Notes under the pieces: model-generated | The model's database searches: none | Told to the model about the DNA's origin: nothing | What the model saw: only the letters and a program-made list of their open reading frames with translations | Assembly: GCA_965213775.1 (NCBI GenBank) | Contig: CBDCAC010000002.1 | Span: 592,519 to 656,518, forward strand | DNA length: 64,000 nucleotides | Direction of reading: 5' to 3' | Source of the DNA: Lichenicoccus sp965213775 | GTDB taxonomy: Bacteria; Pseudomonadota; Alphaproteobacteria; Acetobacterales; Acetobacteraceae | In this document: positions 44,042 to 52,635 of the stretch, piece by piece | Layout of the letters: each line of letters starts with the position of its first letter | Position numbering within the stretch: position 1 is the first letter of the stretch | Made by a program: the position numbers and the translations under genes

Positions 44042-45649
44042 ATGGCTGATGATCTTGGCCCTACCCTGCCTCGCAGCTCTGCCCTGCCGGTCATCATCGA
44101 CCCCGACGCTGCGGTGGCGTATCGCGGCTGGTCTGAGGCGCGCGACGCGGTGCTGCGCGCCGTCGAGGTCGGGCCGCGGCTGGTCCTCATTCTTGGCGCG
44201 CCAGGCAGTGGTAAGAGCTTGTTGCTGCGTGAGCTAGCGACGCGGTTGCGCGACAGCTTCGACGTGCTGCTGCTGGCGCGTGGCGACATGCCGATCGAGG
44301 CCGGCGAAGCGGCAGGCGGGCTGCGCCGGGCGGTGCTGATCGACCAGGCGCGGCGGCTGAACGAGGCGACGCTCAGCGGGCTGGCGCGGCTTGGCGACTG
44401 CACGGTGGTGCTGACCGGGCTCGCCGACCAGAACGCTGGCGATCGGCTCAGCGACGCCGCGGCCACGATCGTCTCCCTGCCGCCGATCGCCGACGACGAG
44501 GTCGGCGACTTCCTGGCCGCTCGGCTGGCGCACGCCGGGCTGCCGGCCGAGCTGTTCGCCGCCGCCGGGCAGGCGGCGCTGGCCGGGCGAGCGGGCGGGC
44601 AGGCGCGTCGGCTGAACATGCTCGCGAGCGCGGCGCTCGGGGTCGCCCGCGAGCACGGCGTGAGCTGCGTCGGCAAGCTCGAGGTCGAGCAGGCGGCGCG
44701 GATGCTGGATCAGCCTGCGCGCGAGCCATTCGCCATGCCGGAGCCTCGGCCCGAGCGAACGCCGGAGATGCCGAGCGGGGTTGGCCTGGACCATGGGGCG
44801 CCGGCTTTGGCTCTGCCGCCAGCCGCACGCATCGAGGAGCCGGCTGAGCATGGCGGGCGGGTCGCGAGCCTGGCGGCGATGATGACGGCGGGCGCGGATC
44901 GGCGTGGCGGCCTAGTGCTCGGGGCGCTGTGCGCGGCGTTCGCCATTGCCGCTGCCGGCGGGTGGGTGGCGCGGCATCGCGCCGCCGAGGCCGGCCGGGC
45001 GATCGCGATCGCCGCGCCTGCCGGGCCGATGCAACCGGCGCCAGCTGCAGCGATCGCGCTGCTCCCGCCGCCGCCGTTGCCGACGGCGCCGCCCGCTGTC
45101 GAGCCGGCGCTTGCCGCCCTGACGCCGCCGCCGCTCGATCAGCCGCCGCAAGCGGGCCCGATCGCGGCCGAACTGCCGAAGCTGGCCGAGGCGGCGCCCG
45201 TTCCCGCCTTGGCGACGCCGGCCGGGGCGCGTCCCGCCGATGATGCACCGGCGTCACCGGGCAGCGACGCGACGGCGCTGTCCGTCGCGGCGCCGGCGCG
45301 GCTGGTGCTGGTGTTCGCCCGGGGCGATGCGGCGGCCACGGCGCGCGCCTCCGGCCTGGCATCGCTGCTCGCATCGCGCGGCTTCGCCGTCGAGACGCGG
45401 CCGGTGCGGGCCGTGACCGGCGCCAGCGCGACCGTGCGCTATTTCTTCGCCGAGGATCGCGACGCCGCGGAGGCGGTGCTCGCGGCCTCCGGACTGCCCG
45501 GCCGAAGCCTGCAGGCGTCGCCCAACGAGGCCGAGCCGACGCTGCGGCCCGGGTTGATCGAGCTCGTCCTGCCTGCCGGCGGCGTGCCAGCGGCAGGCGA
45601 GAGCCGAACCAGGCTGGTCCAAACCACTAGTGAAGGAAGAGTGCCATGA
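44042..45649 (+). CDS. ExeA-like P-loop ATPase with transmembrane helix and periplasmic C-domain
   Basis: 535 residues. The AAA-type ATPase domain (residues ~20-225) has Walker A LILGAPGSGKSLLLREL (Gly52-Ser59), Walker B-like LRRAVLIDQARRL (Asp, but Gln where the catalytic Glu is usual) and sensor-like CTVVLTGLADQ. One TM helix lies at ~287-308 (GGLVLGALCAAFAIAAAGGWV). A Pro/Ala-rich periplasmic linker and a ~110-residue C-terminal domain (VFARGDAAATARASGLASLL) follow. The layout matches ExeA/GspA-like proteins that couple the cytoplasm to peptidoglycan. It overlaps the OmpA-domain gene by ATGA. Confidence 0.7.
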   Translation: MADDLGPTLPRSSALPVIIDPDAAVAYRGWSEARDAVLRAVEVGPRLVLILGAPGSGKSLLLRELATRLRDSFDVLLLARGDMPIEAGEAAGGLRRAVLIDQARRLNEATLSGLARLGDCTVVLTGLADQNAGDRLSDAAATIVSLPPIADDEVGDFLAARLAHAGLPAELFAAAGQAALAGRAGGQARRLNMLASAALGVAREHGVSCVGKLEVEQAARMLDQPAREPFAMPEPRPERTPEMPSGVGLDHGAPALALPPAARIEEPAEHGGRVASLAAMMTAGADRRGGLVLGALCAAFAIAAAGGWVARHRAAEAGRAIAIAAPAGPMQPAPAAAIALLPPPPLPTAPPAVEPALAALTPPPLDQPPQAGPIAAELPKLAEAAPVPALATPAGARPADDAPASPGSDATALSVAAPARLVLVFARGDAAATARASGLASLLASRGFAVETRPVRAVTGASATVRYFFAEDRDAAEAVLAASGLPGRSLQASPNEAEPTLRPGLIELVLPAGGVPAAGESRTRLVQTTSEGRVP

Positions 45650-46143
45650 CGCGTCATCTTGCCGGAACCGCCCTCGCCGTCGCGCTCGCCTCGGCCTGCC
45701 TCCTGCCTGCGGCCGCCGGCGCCCAGCAGCTGGCCACCGCCAAGGCCGCCGATCCGAGCCAGGCCGTCGTCAACGCCGCCGCGCCCGGCGGAGCGCAGGA
45801 GGGCGCGACGCCGGCCGGCAAGCTCGTGCTGCTGTTCGGGGTCGGCCAGCAGAAGCTGGATGCGCATAACGAGGCGCTGCTCGACCAGGCCTCGCGGCTG
45901 TATCGCGAAGGTCGGCCGATCATCATGGTGGTGAGCGGCAGCACCGACAGCGTCGGCAGTCCGGTGCAGAACCTGCTGCTGTCGCAGCGGCGTGCCGACG
46001 CGGTGGCGCGCGGCCTGCTGTCGCGCGGCATCCCCGCCGAGCGCACTCAGATCCTGGCCAAGGGCGAGACCAACCCGGCGGTCGATGCGCCGCGGGGTAC
46101 CGAAGAGGCGCAGAACCGGCGGGTGGAAATCACCTGGCGGTGA
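45646..46143 (+). CDS. OmpA/MotB-domain envelope protein
   Basis: 165 residues. A signal peptide (ALAVALASACLLPAAAGAQQ) is followed by an OmpA C-terminal peptidoglycan-binding domain: IIMVVSGSTDSVGSPVQNLL, SQRRADAVARGLLSRGIPAE, then KGETNPAVDAPRGTEEAQNR and RRVEITW. The key Asp and Arg residues that grip the peptide stem are present. No beta-barrel or lipobox is seen, so it is probably periplasmic. It overlaps both neighbours by 4 bases, so translation is coupled. Confidence 0.88.
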   Translation: MTRHLAGTALAVALASACLLPAAAGAQQLATAKAADPSQAVVNAAAPGGAQEGATPAGKLVLLFGVGQQKLDAHNEALLDQASRLYREGRPIIMVVSGSTDSVGSPVQNLLLSQRRADAVARGLLSRGIPAERTQILAKGETNPAVDAPRGTEEAQNRRVEITWR

Positions 46144-47102
46144 GCCGGGGCGCGCACCTCGCCGGCCTGCTGGTCGCGGCGGCGGCGCTGGCGGCCGGCG
46201 GCGTGGCGGCCGGGCAGCCGGCGCCACTCGTCGGGACCGGCGTCGCGGCGCAGCAGGCCTATGAGGACGGGCGCTACGACGTGGCGCGGCGGATCTGGCT
46301 GCGGCTGGCTGAGGCGCATGACCGGCAGGCCGAGCTCGGCCTCGCTTTGCTCTACGACATCGGCCGCGGCGTGCCGCGCGACTCTCCCACCGCCTATGGT
46401 TGGTATCATCGCGCCGCCGTCGCCGGGCTGCCGGAAGCGGAGTTCAACGTCGCGGTGATGCAGGACGCCGGCGACGGCGTGGCGCATGACGTGGCGCGGG
46501 CGGCGATCTGGTACGCGCGCGCGGCGTCGCATGGCGACCACCGCGCCGAGTACAACCTTGGCCAGCTCTACGCCGCCGGCGAGGGCGTGCCGCAGAACTT
46601 CGATGAGGCGGCGACGTGGCTACGCGCCGCCGCACCGTTCCTGCCGGCGGCGGCAGCAAGGCTGGAGCGGCTGCCGCTGCGCGATGCGGCGGCGGCGCGG
46701 ATGACGCCGGCGGACGTCGCGCCGGGCTTGCCGGTGCTGGCCGCGCCGGCGAACGGCGCCAGCGTGCCGAACGTCGCCGAGGCGAGCCTGCCCCCCGCCG
46801 CCCCGAACACGACGTCGCCGGAGGGCGCGACGCCCAGCCAGGCCAGCCGGGGCGGCGCGGTCGAGCTGGTCTGGACGGCGCCGCAATCGTCCACTCCGGC
46901 GCGCTTCTTCGTCCAGGTCGTCTCGCTGGACAGCGCCGGCGCGGCGCCGCGGGAGGTGTTCGCCGGCTCCACGGACATGACGGCCGCGCTGGCGACGCTG
47001 GACCGGGTGCCGGGGCGCTATGCCTGGCGGGTCTACAGCGTGGCGCACGACCACTATGCGGCGACGCCTTGGGCGCGCTTTCAGGTTCTGGCGGCGGAGT
47101 AG
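46140..47102 (+). CDS. Sel1-repeat (SLR/TPR-like) secreted protein
   Basis: 320 residues from a GTG start overlapping the previous stop. N-terminal signal (LLVAAAALAAGGVAAGQPA), then three to four Sel1 repeats: AELGLALLYDIGRGVPRDSP, AEFNVAVMQDAGDGVAHDVA, AEYNLGQLYAAGEGVPQNFD. The C-terminal ~110 residues (VELVWTAPQSSTPARFFVQV, YAWRVYSVAHDHYAATPWAR) look like a small beta domain. With the ATPase and OmpA-domain genes it forms a three-gene coupled operon, probably an envelope complex. Function is unknown. Confidence 0.8.
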   Translation: MSRGAHLAGLLVAAAALAAGGVAAGQPAPLVGTGVAAQQAYEDGRYDVARRIWLRLAEAHDRQAELGLALLYDIGRGVPRDSPTAYGWYHRAAVAGLPEAEFNVAVMQDAGDGVAHDVARAAIWYARAASHGDHRAEYNLGQLYAAGEGVPQNFDEAATWLRAAAPFLPAAAARLERLPLRDAAAARMTPADVAPGLPVLAAPANGASVPNVAEASLPPAAPNTTSPEGATPSQASRGGAVELVWTAPQSSTPARFFVQVVSLDSAGAAPREVFAGSTDMTAALATLDRVPGRYAWRVYSVAHDHYAATPWARFQVLAAE

Positions 47103-47109
47103 GCCAGGC

Positions 47110-47318
47110 GAAGGCCAGGGGCTTTGCCCCTGGACCCCATTAAAGGCGAAGCCTTTAAAATCCATTTACCATTCCTGGCCGACCGGCAGCGACCCTGCCG
47201 TTTGGCAAGAGCTTGATTGGCGTCGCCAAGCAAGGAGAAGCCCGTCCAGACTTCAAGGGATGGGGGTCTAGGGCCTCAGGCCCCAGCGGGTCCAGGGCAG
47301 AGCCCTGGACTTGCCTTC
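47110..47318. repeat. Composite palindromic repeat, canonical (copy 12)
   Basis: Type 1 forward at 47110-47166 and type 2 reverse at 47259-47318, with the internal motif in the spacer as TTGGCGTCGCCAAGCAAGG (~47217). It fills most of the 313 bases between the Sel1 gene and the next gene; a run of ten G follows at ~47372. Confidence 0.88.
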
Positions 47319-47415
47319 TCGGCCCCGACGCTTGCCGTGCGGACGGTCTTGATCGGCGTGTTTCATGGCGTGGGGGGGGGGTGCTCCTCCGTCAGGCACG
47401 GATGTTGCTGTCGTG

Positions 47416-49143
47416 GTGGCGTCACCCATCGGAGGCCTGCGCTTGCGCCTGATCGCCGTCGTCATGCTCGTGCTGCCGCTGCTTGGCTCTTCTTTCGCAG
47501 CCGAGGCTGCTGGGCCTGCCGTCGGCAGCGGCAACACCGCGCCGCTCGAGCCTGGCGTCGCCCATCCGGACGAGACGCCCTGCGTGGTGACGCTGTTCCG
47601 CGGCGCCCAGTTCGGCGCCAGCGACGTCGACTACAGCTACGCGCCCGGCGCCTGCCCCGGGCCATGGGCGAAGGTGGTGTTCGGGCTCGACACTTCGGTG
47701 CAGGCCGGCATCCAGTATGACCGCACCACCACGGTCTGGCTCGGCGGCGTCAACCTGCTGTTCGGCACCACCTCCGAGCCGAATCCGGCGCTCGGCCCAT
47801 CCTGGCATGTCGAGCGCGACGTGACCGATCTCACCGCGCTGCTGACGACGGCCCAGACCGGCCACATCATCATCTACAACTACATGAACAGCACCGACAC
47901 CAGCGCCATCACCGCCGCGGCGACGCTGACCTTCTATCCCGCGACCAAGGCCTACCCGGCGCCGGTGGTGCCCGACCAGGTGATCGCGCTGGCCAGCAGC
48001 GCCATCGGCGACACGGTTTCGCTGAGCGGCCCGGGCAACGCGCTGAGCCGGACCGTGACGCTGCCGCGCAACGTCGAGCGCGCCCGGATCGACGTGCTCT
48101 CGCAGGGGCAGATCGGTGACGAGTTCTGGTACACCTGCGTGCCAAACGCGCAGGCGGCCCAGCTCGACACCTGCGGCGGCGGGCCGTTCCGCGAGAGCGA
48201 GGTCGCCATCGACAGCCGGCCGGCCGGGTTCGCGCCGGTCTATCCGTGGATCTTCACCGGCGGCATCGACCCCTATTTGTGGGCGCCGATCGCCGGGGTG
48301 CAGACGCTCGCCTTTGCGCCGCAATCGATCGAGCTGACGCCGTTCGCCGGCTTGCTCGACAACGGCGCGCCGCACACGATCAGCCTGTCTGTGGACGGCG
48401 CCAACAACTATTTCTCGGCCACCGCGACGCTCTATCTCTATCTCGACCACGGCGCGGCCGCGGACACCGGCTCGGTGCTCGCCGACACGATCGGCGCGGC
48501 GCCGAGCCCGACGCCGACGGTCAAGCTCGGCAGCACCGGCCCGTCCGGCAACCTGCCCGCCGAGGTCGACACGACGGTGCTGCGCGACGGCTCGGTGAGC
48601 GGGCTGCTGCACACATCGCATGGCGCCGTGACCACGGTGGTGCGGCAGAACACCAGCTTCGTCAGCCGGCAGAGCTTCCTGGTCGGACCTGCGCTCGACG
48701 AGCAGACGGTCAGCCAGACCACCAACCGCGCCCAGATCATCGACACCATCGACCGCGCCGGCGAGCATCAGGTTGCCTCCTACGAGAGGTTCCCGCTCAG
48801 CGTCGCCTTCGACTACGCCGTCGCCGCGGACGGCTCCGCCACCCAGGTCGCCAGCGTCAGCCAGGAGCTGCTTACGAATCTGCTGACGACGCAGAATGGC
48901 GTTATCCTGTCACAGTCGCTGCTGGACGAGGCGGTGATCCCGGCCGACACGCTCGACATCAGCGCGGCCGGATACATCAGCGGGCATACCGCGATGAGCA
49001 GCACAGGACTGTATGCGGCGGGCGGCTCGGAGGGCTGCCTGACGCGGCACCTGGCGGCGGCGGCCTCGGTGCTGACGAAGTTCAAGGAAACCACGACCTG
49101 CGACGACGCGGCGCTGGCGAAAGCGGCGGCTTTGGGAAGGTGA
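47416..49143 (+). CDS. PNGase A-like peptide-N-glycosidase family protein
   Basis: ~575 residues with a signal peptide (RLIAVVMLVLPLLGSSFAAE). The body resembles peptide N4-(N-acetyl-beta-glucosaminyl)asparagine amidase A: CVVTLFRGAQFG, CPGPWAKVVFGLD, QAGIQYDRTTTVWLGGVNLL, FGTTSEP, SWHVERDVTDLTALL and the second jelly-roll-like part with DEFWYTCVPNAQ. PNGase A removes N-glycans from glycopeptides and is best known from plants, fungi and some acidobacteria and soil bacteria. The start is uncertain: GTG 47416 is chosen; ATG 47365 would read through a G10 tract. It seems to be a single gene. Confidence 0.72.
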   Translation: MASPIGGLRLRLIAVVMLVLPLLGSSFAAEAAGPAVGSGNTAPLEPGVAHPDETPCVVTLFRGAQFGASDVDYSYAPGACPGPWAKVVFGLDTSVQAGIQYDRTTTVWLGGVNLLFGTTSEPNPALGPSWHVERDVTDLTALLTTAQTGHIIIYNYMNSTDTSAITAAATLTFYPATKAYPAPVVPDQVIALASSAIGDTVSLSGPGNALSRTVTLPRNVERARIDVLSQGQIGDEFWYTCVPNAQAAQLDTCGGGPFRESEVAIDSRPAGFAPVYPWIFTGGIDPYLWAPIAGVQTLAFAPQSIELTPFAGLLDNGAPHTISLSVDGANNYFSATATLYLYLDHGAAADTGSVLADTIGAAPSPTPTVKLGSTGPSGNLPAEVDTTVLRDGSVSGLLHTSHGAVTTVVRQNTSFVSRQSFLVGPALDEQTVSQTTNRAQIIDTIDRAGEHQVASYERFPLSVAFDYAVAADGSATQVASVSQELLTNLLTTQNGVILSQSLLDEAVIPADTLDISAAGYISGHTAMSSTGLYAAGGSEGCLTRHLAAAASVLTKFKETTTCDDAALAKAAALGR

Positions 49144-49247
49144 GCGCGGCCGGAGCCTGACGATCCCGTCAGCGACGCAAACGTGACTTAGTTTTCGCAC
49201 AGCGTTGTGCCTCATACAGGGATACATCAACGCCCTGGAGCACTGAC

Positions 49248-49373
49248 ATGCCCGTACACGGCCAATGGTTCGATTGGATTTTCTTCGCCATCGTCGGCAT
49301 TCCCCTAGTCTTAGCCTGCATTCAACTGGCCGTGCCGGATATGCTGGAGCCGCTGATTAGCCAGCGGCGCTAG
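49248..49373 (+). CDS. Small single-pass membrane protein (41 aa)
   Basis: A 41-residue protein with a hydrophobic core (WIFFAIVGIPLVLACIQLAV) and polar ends. A Shine-Dalgarno (GGAG) lies eight bases before the ATG. Codon use looks ordinary, and there is no competing frame in this 420-base gap between the PNGase A-like gene and the thioesterase. It has no recognised family. It may be a regulator of a larger membrane complex or a stress peptide. Confidence 0.5.
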   Translation: MPVHGQWFDWIFFAIVGIPLVLACIQLAVPDMLEPLISQRR

Positions 49374-49503
49374 CGCTTAGGATCGTTTGCCGCCCAGGAT
49401 CGCCCAAGGGTATGACGCCCGATTGTCATGCCGACGGCATCGCGTCGCCCAGTCCCGCTGGTGCCTTCAGCGGATCGGTAGCAAGATGACGCAGTCCCAC
49501 CAG

Positions 49504-49558
49504 TAGCGGGGTCTGGAGCCTTCCGGCCCCAGCGGGTCCAGGGCAGAGCCCTGGCCTT
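49504..49558. repeat. Palindromic repeat, single reverse type 2 module (copy 13)
   Basis: A lone reverse type 2 module abutting the thioesterase stop codon at 49557, with slightly decayed hairpin C (CTGGAGCC/GGCCCCAG). No type 1 partner is within 200 bases. Confidence 0.87.
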
Positions 49559-50000
49559 AGATCACCATCAGCGTCGACGTCGCGGAGGCGAGCAGCTTGC
49601 CGGCGCTGTCGGTCAGTTTCGCCTCGGCAAAGCCGGTGCGGCGGCCGAACGAGAGCAGGGTGCCGACGGCGCGGACAACGCCCGTGTCTTCCGACATCGC
49701 GCGATGATACATGACCTTCAGCTCCAGCGTGGTGAAGAGCTGGCCGGGCGCCATGCGCGAGTGCATGGCGCAGCCGCAGGCGGAGTCGAGCAACGTCGCG
49801 GCATAGCCGCCATGCACGGCGCCGTTCGGGTTGTAGGCGTAACGGCCGGGCGTGCCCTCGAACACCGCACGCCCTTCGTCGATCTCCACCAGCCTGAAAT
49901 GCAGCGACTGGCCGATCCCGGCCATCTGCTCGGCGGCCATCGCGGCCTGCAATTGCTGCAGCCCGGTCAGGCTCGCACGCGTCTCGGGTGAAATCGTCAT
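49557..50000 (-). CDS. PaaI-type hotdog thioesterase
   Basis: 147 residues with the hotdog thioesterase core PNGAVHGGYAATLLDSACGC (the His-Gly-Gly active site and conserved Asp), then TTLELKVMYHRAM and the closing strand RTGFAEAKLTDSAGKLLASA. Such enzymes hydrolyse acyl-CoA. The start MTISPETR is chosen; the upstream frame overlaps the divergent NnrU gene region. The specific substrate is unknown. Confidence 0.87.
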   Translation of the reverse strand: MTISPETRASLTGLQQLQAAMAAEQMAGIGQSLHFRLVEIDEGRAVFEGTPGRYAYNPNGAVHGGYAATLLDSACGCAMHSRMAPGQLFTTLELKVMYHRAMSEDTGVVRAVGTLLSFGRRTGFAEAKLTDSAGKLLASATSTLMVI

Positions 50001-50070
50001 GGCGTGAAAACGGCGGATTGGCGAAGCCGTTGCATCGCGCCACTCTCGGCCAAACCGCGCAAGGCTCGGC

Positions 50071-50751
50071 ATGACCAACATCTCGCTCGCCGCCCTGTTC
50101 TTTCTCGGCATCCACCTGGGGGTATCGGGCACCCGGCTGCGCGACCGGCTCGTGGCGGGGCTCGGCCTGCGCGCCTACATGATCGCCTTCTCCGTCGCCT
50201 CGGTGGCCGGCATGATCTGGCTCGTCTCGGCCTACAATGTGGCGGAGTATGTGCCGAGCTGGGGCCGGTTGCAGTGGTGGAAGCCGGTGATGATCGCGCT
50301 GATGCTGCCGGCCTTCCTGCTGGTGGTGATCGGGCTCACCACGCCGAACCCGACCGCCGTCGGCCAGGAGGCGCTGGTCGGGGCGGCGCCGCGCGGCATC
50401 GTGCGCATCACCCGCCACCCGTTCCTGATGGGGGTGGCGCTGTGGTCGGCGCTGCACCTGGTCGGCAACGGCGACCTCGCCTCGAGCCTGTTCTTCATCG
50501 CGCTGGCGATCGTGTCGATCGCCGGCACCGCCTCGATCGACGCCAAGCGCCGCCGCGTGGTGGGCCCCGCCGCCTGGGACGCCTTCGCCGCGCAAACCTC
50601 CATCGTCCCCTTCGCCGCCATCGCCGCGGGACGCAACCGGTTCGTGGCGCGGGAGCTTGGATGGTGGCGGCCCGCCGCCGGCGTTGGCGCCTATGCGCTG
50701 ATGCTTGGCGGGCATGCGCACCTGGTCGGGGTGTCGCCGTTTCCGCAATAA
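50071..50751 (+). CDS. NnrU family membrane protein
   Basis: 226 residues, six or seven hydrophobic segments, with the NnrU core: LFFLGIHLGVSGTRLRDRL, RGIVRITRHPFLMGVALWS, SIDAKRRRVVGPAAWDAFAA and QTSIVPFAAI. NnrU is linked to denitrification in some alphaproteobacteria and is related to the carotenoid isomerase Z-ISO. No denitrification genes are in the window. The RHPF and YxxF-like motifs also resemble isoprenylcysteine methyltransferases. It ends in a composite repeat. Confidence 0.85.
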   Translation: MTNISLAALFFLGIHLGVSGTRLRDRLVAGLGLRAYMIAFSVASVAGMIWLVSAYNVAEYVPSWGRLQWWKPVMIALMLPAFLLVVIGLTTPNPTAVGQEALVGAAPRGIVRITRHPFLMGVALWSALHLVGNGDLASSLFFIALAIVSIAGTASIDAKRRRVVGPAAWDAFAAQTSIVPFAAIAAGRNRFVARELGWWRPAAGVGAYALMLGGHAHLVGVSPFPQ

Positions 50752-50955
50752 GGAAGGCCAGGGCTGTCTGCCCTGGACCCGATTAAAGGCGAAGCCTTTA
50801 AAATCCGATCCTATTCGTGGCCAGCGTACACGACCGGTCCGGCTCCATAACGAATAGATCGGCCTCGCAAGAACGGATGAGCCTGCACCGCAAAGATGGG
50901 GTCTGGGGCCGCGGGCCCCAGCGAGGTCCAGGAGCAGCGCTCCTGGCCTTTCTTC
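50751..50955. repeat. Composite palindromic repeat (copy 14)
   Basis: Type 1 forward at 50751-50810 and type 2 reverse at 50895-50955. The spacer carries a decayed internal motif, GATCGGCCTCGCAAGAACGG (~50857). It separates the convergent NnrU and serine hydrolase genes. Confidence 0.88.
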
Positions 50956-52334
50956 AGGGCACCAGCAAAAACTGGTCGAGCTTGCCGTCCGGCTGCTCGT
51001 AGGTGGTGACCGCCACCGTGCGTTTGGCGAATTTCAGCGTGTAGACGTGGAATGTCATGCCGCCGCGTTGCTCGTGCAGGCGCTCGGTGATGCTGAGCGG
51101 CAGGCCAAGGCACTTGAGGCTGCTTTGGTAGTCGGCGATGGCGGCGGGGGTGAAGTAGCCGTTGGCGCTGGCGTTGAACGCGCTGCGGTCGAGCGTGCCG
51201 TGCGCCAGGCCGTCGCAGAGGGCGAGGATCTTGGCCGCTTTCGGGTCGTCCTTGACGGCGGCGTCGATGTTGAAGGCAAGGCGGGAGATTGCGGTCGCGA
51301 TCATGCCGGCGGCGTTCGAGGCGTCCTGGTTGGTGAGCACGACGACGGCGGCGTGGTCGTCCGGGTAGAGCAGGTTCTCGCTGACGAAGCCCGATCTCCT
51401 CGCCGCTATGCTCGATGAAGCGGTGGGCGCCGTGGCGGCCGAGCTCGACGCCGAGGCCGTAGCCGGTGGGGTGGCCGTTGGCGAGCCTGGCCTCGGTCTC
51501 AAATGCGTCGTAGCTCGCCGGCGCGAGCCGCGAGCGGGTCAGGATGCTGATGTCCCAGGTGGCGAGGTCGCGCGCGGTCATCGCCAGCATGCCGGCGCCG
51601 AAGCTCCAGCCGGCGGCCTCGGGCGGGCCGGGATGCGGCGGGCCGAGCGCGTAGGTCTCGTAGCCGGTGGGCGCGCCGGGCGGCAGGCCGTGCGCGTCGA
51701 AATCCACCGCGCTGGACAGGTGCAGCGGGGCGAGGATGCGCGACCGGAGCTGGTCGAAGAACGGCGCCCCGCCGGCCTGCTGGGCGATCAGCGCGGCGAT
51801 GGTGTAGCCGGTGTTGGAATACTGCCACTGGGTGCCGGGCGGAAAGTCGAGCGGCTTGCGGCCCCAGCGCTCGGCGATCGCCTGCGGCGGCGTCGCCACG
51901 GCGAATTGCGGCGTCGCGTAGTCCTCCGGCCAGTCGTCCTGGTAGCCGGAGAGGTGCTGCAGCAGCATCCGGACGGTGACGTCCTTCGCCTGCGTCAGGT
52001 CCGGCAGGTATTGCGCCACCTTGTCGTCGAGCGAGAGCTTGTGATCCTCGGCGAGGAGCAGCACGAGCGAGGCGGTGAACTGCTTGGAGACGGAGCCGAT
52101 CGGCAGGATCATCGCCGAGGTGAGCGGCCGCCGCGGGGCTAAACTAGCCAGGCCGTAGGCGCGCTCGGCAACGATCCGGTCGTTCTGCACGATCGCCACC
52201 GAGGCGCCGGGAACGCCGGTGGCCGCCAAGGCGGCGTTGGCGGCGGCGTCAATCGCAGCCAGGGTCGAGGGATTGATCGAGGCGAAGGCTCGGAGGGGGA
52301 CGAAAAGGCAGACGGCAAGCAGGATGAGGCGCAT
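50954..52334 (-). pseudogene. Serine hydrolase (class C beta-lactamase/PBP-like), one frameshift
   Basis: Signal peptide (LILLAVCLFVPLRAFA), then a beta-lactamase-type domain: PIGSVSKQFTASLVLLLAED (SxxK nucleophile), QYSNTGYTIAALIAQ (YxN), and HSGEEIG where a [HK][ST]G box is expected. At ~51400 the frame changes by one base; the continuation, GFVSENLLYPDDHAAVVVLT, runs to a stop at 50954 with a DUF3471-like end. Deleting one base from GAGATCGGG would restore a single ~460-residue protein. Probable role: peptidase, esterase or PBP-related. It may be intact if the shift is a sequencing error. Confidence 0.75.
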
Positions 52335-52391
52335 GGCCGATCAGAGCATGCGACCGGCGGCTCGGCCAGTCGGGCACCAGGAAGGTCACGC

Positions 52392-52602
52392 AAGGAAGGC
52401 CAGGGCGGTCTGCCCTGGACCCGATTAAAGGCGAAGCCTTTAAAATCCGTTTTATCATCGTGCCGACCGTCAGGTCGGTACGGTTAGAGCAGGAGGATTG
52501 ATCGGCTTCGCCAAGCAAGAGCGGGTTTGCCCCTCCCCAACGGTTGGGGGTCTGGGGCCTCAGGCCCCAGCGGAGTCCAGAGGCAGAGCCTCTGGCCTTC
52601 CT
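52392..52602. repeat. Composite palindromic repeat, canonical (copy 15)
   Basis: Type 1 forward at 52392-52450 and type 2 reverse at 52546-52602. The spacer has the full internal motif (ATCGGCTTCGCCAAGCAAGA at 52501-52520) and a small GCCGACCGTCAGGTCGG-type hairpin near 52463. It lies between divergent genes (serine hydrolase and SDR), in a 301-base gap with nothing else visible. Confidence 0.9.
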
Positions 52603-52635
52603 TAAAACGCTCCGCCTGTCCCCCAACTAGGTTCC

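Noticed and set aside
43864..44049. 61-codon GTG-start frame before the ATPase gene
   Set aside because: It overlaps the promoter candidate, has no Shine-Dalgarno and resembles no protein.
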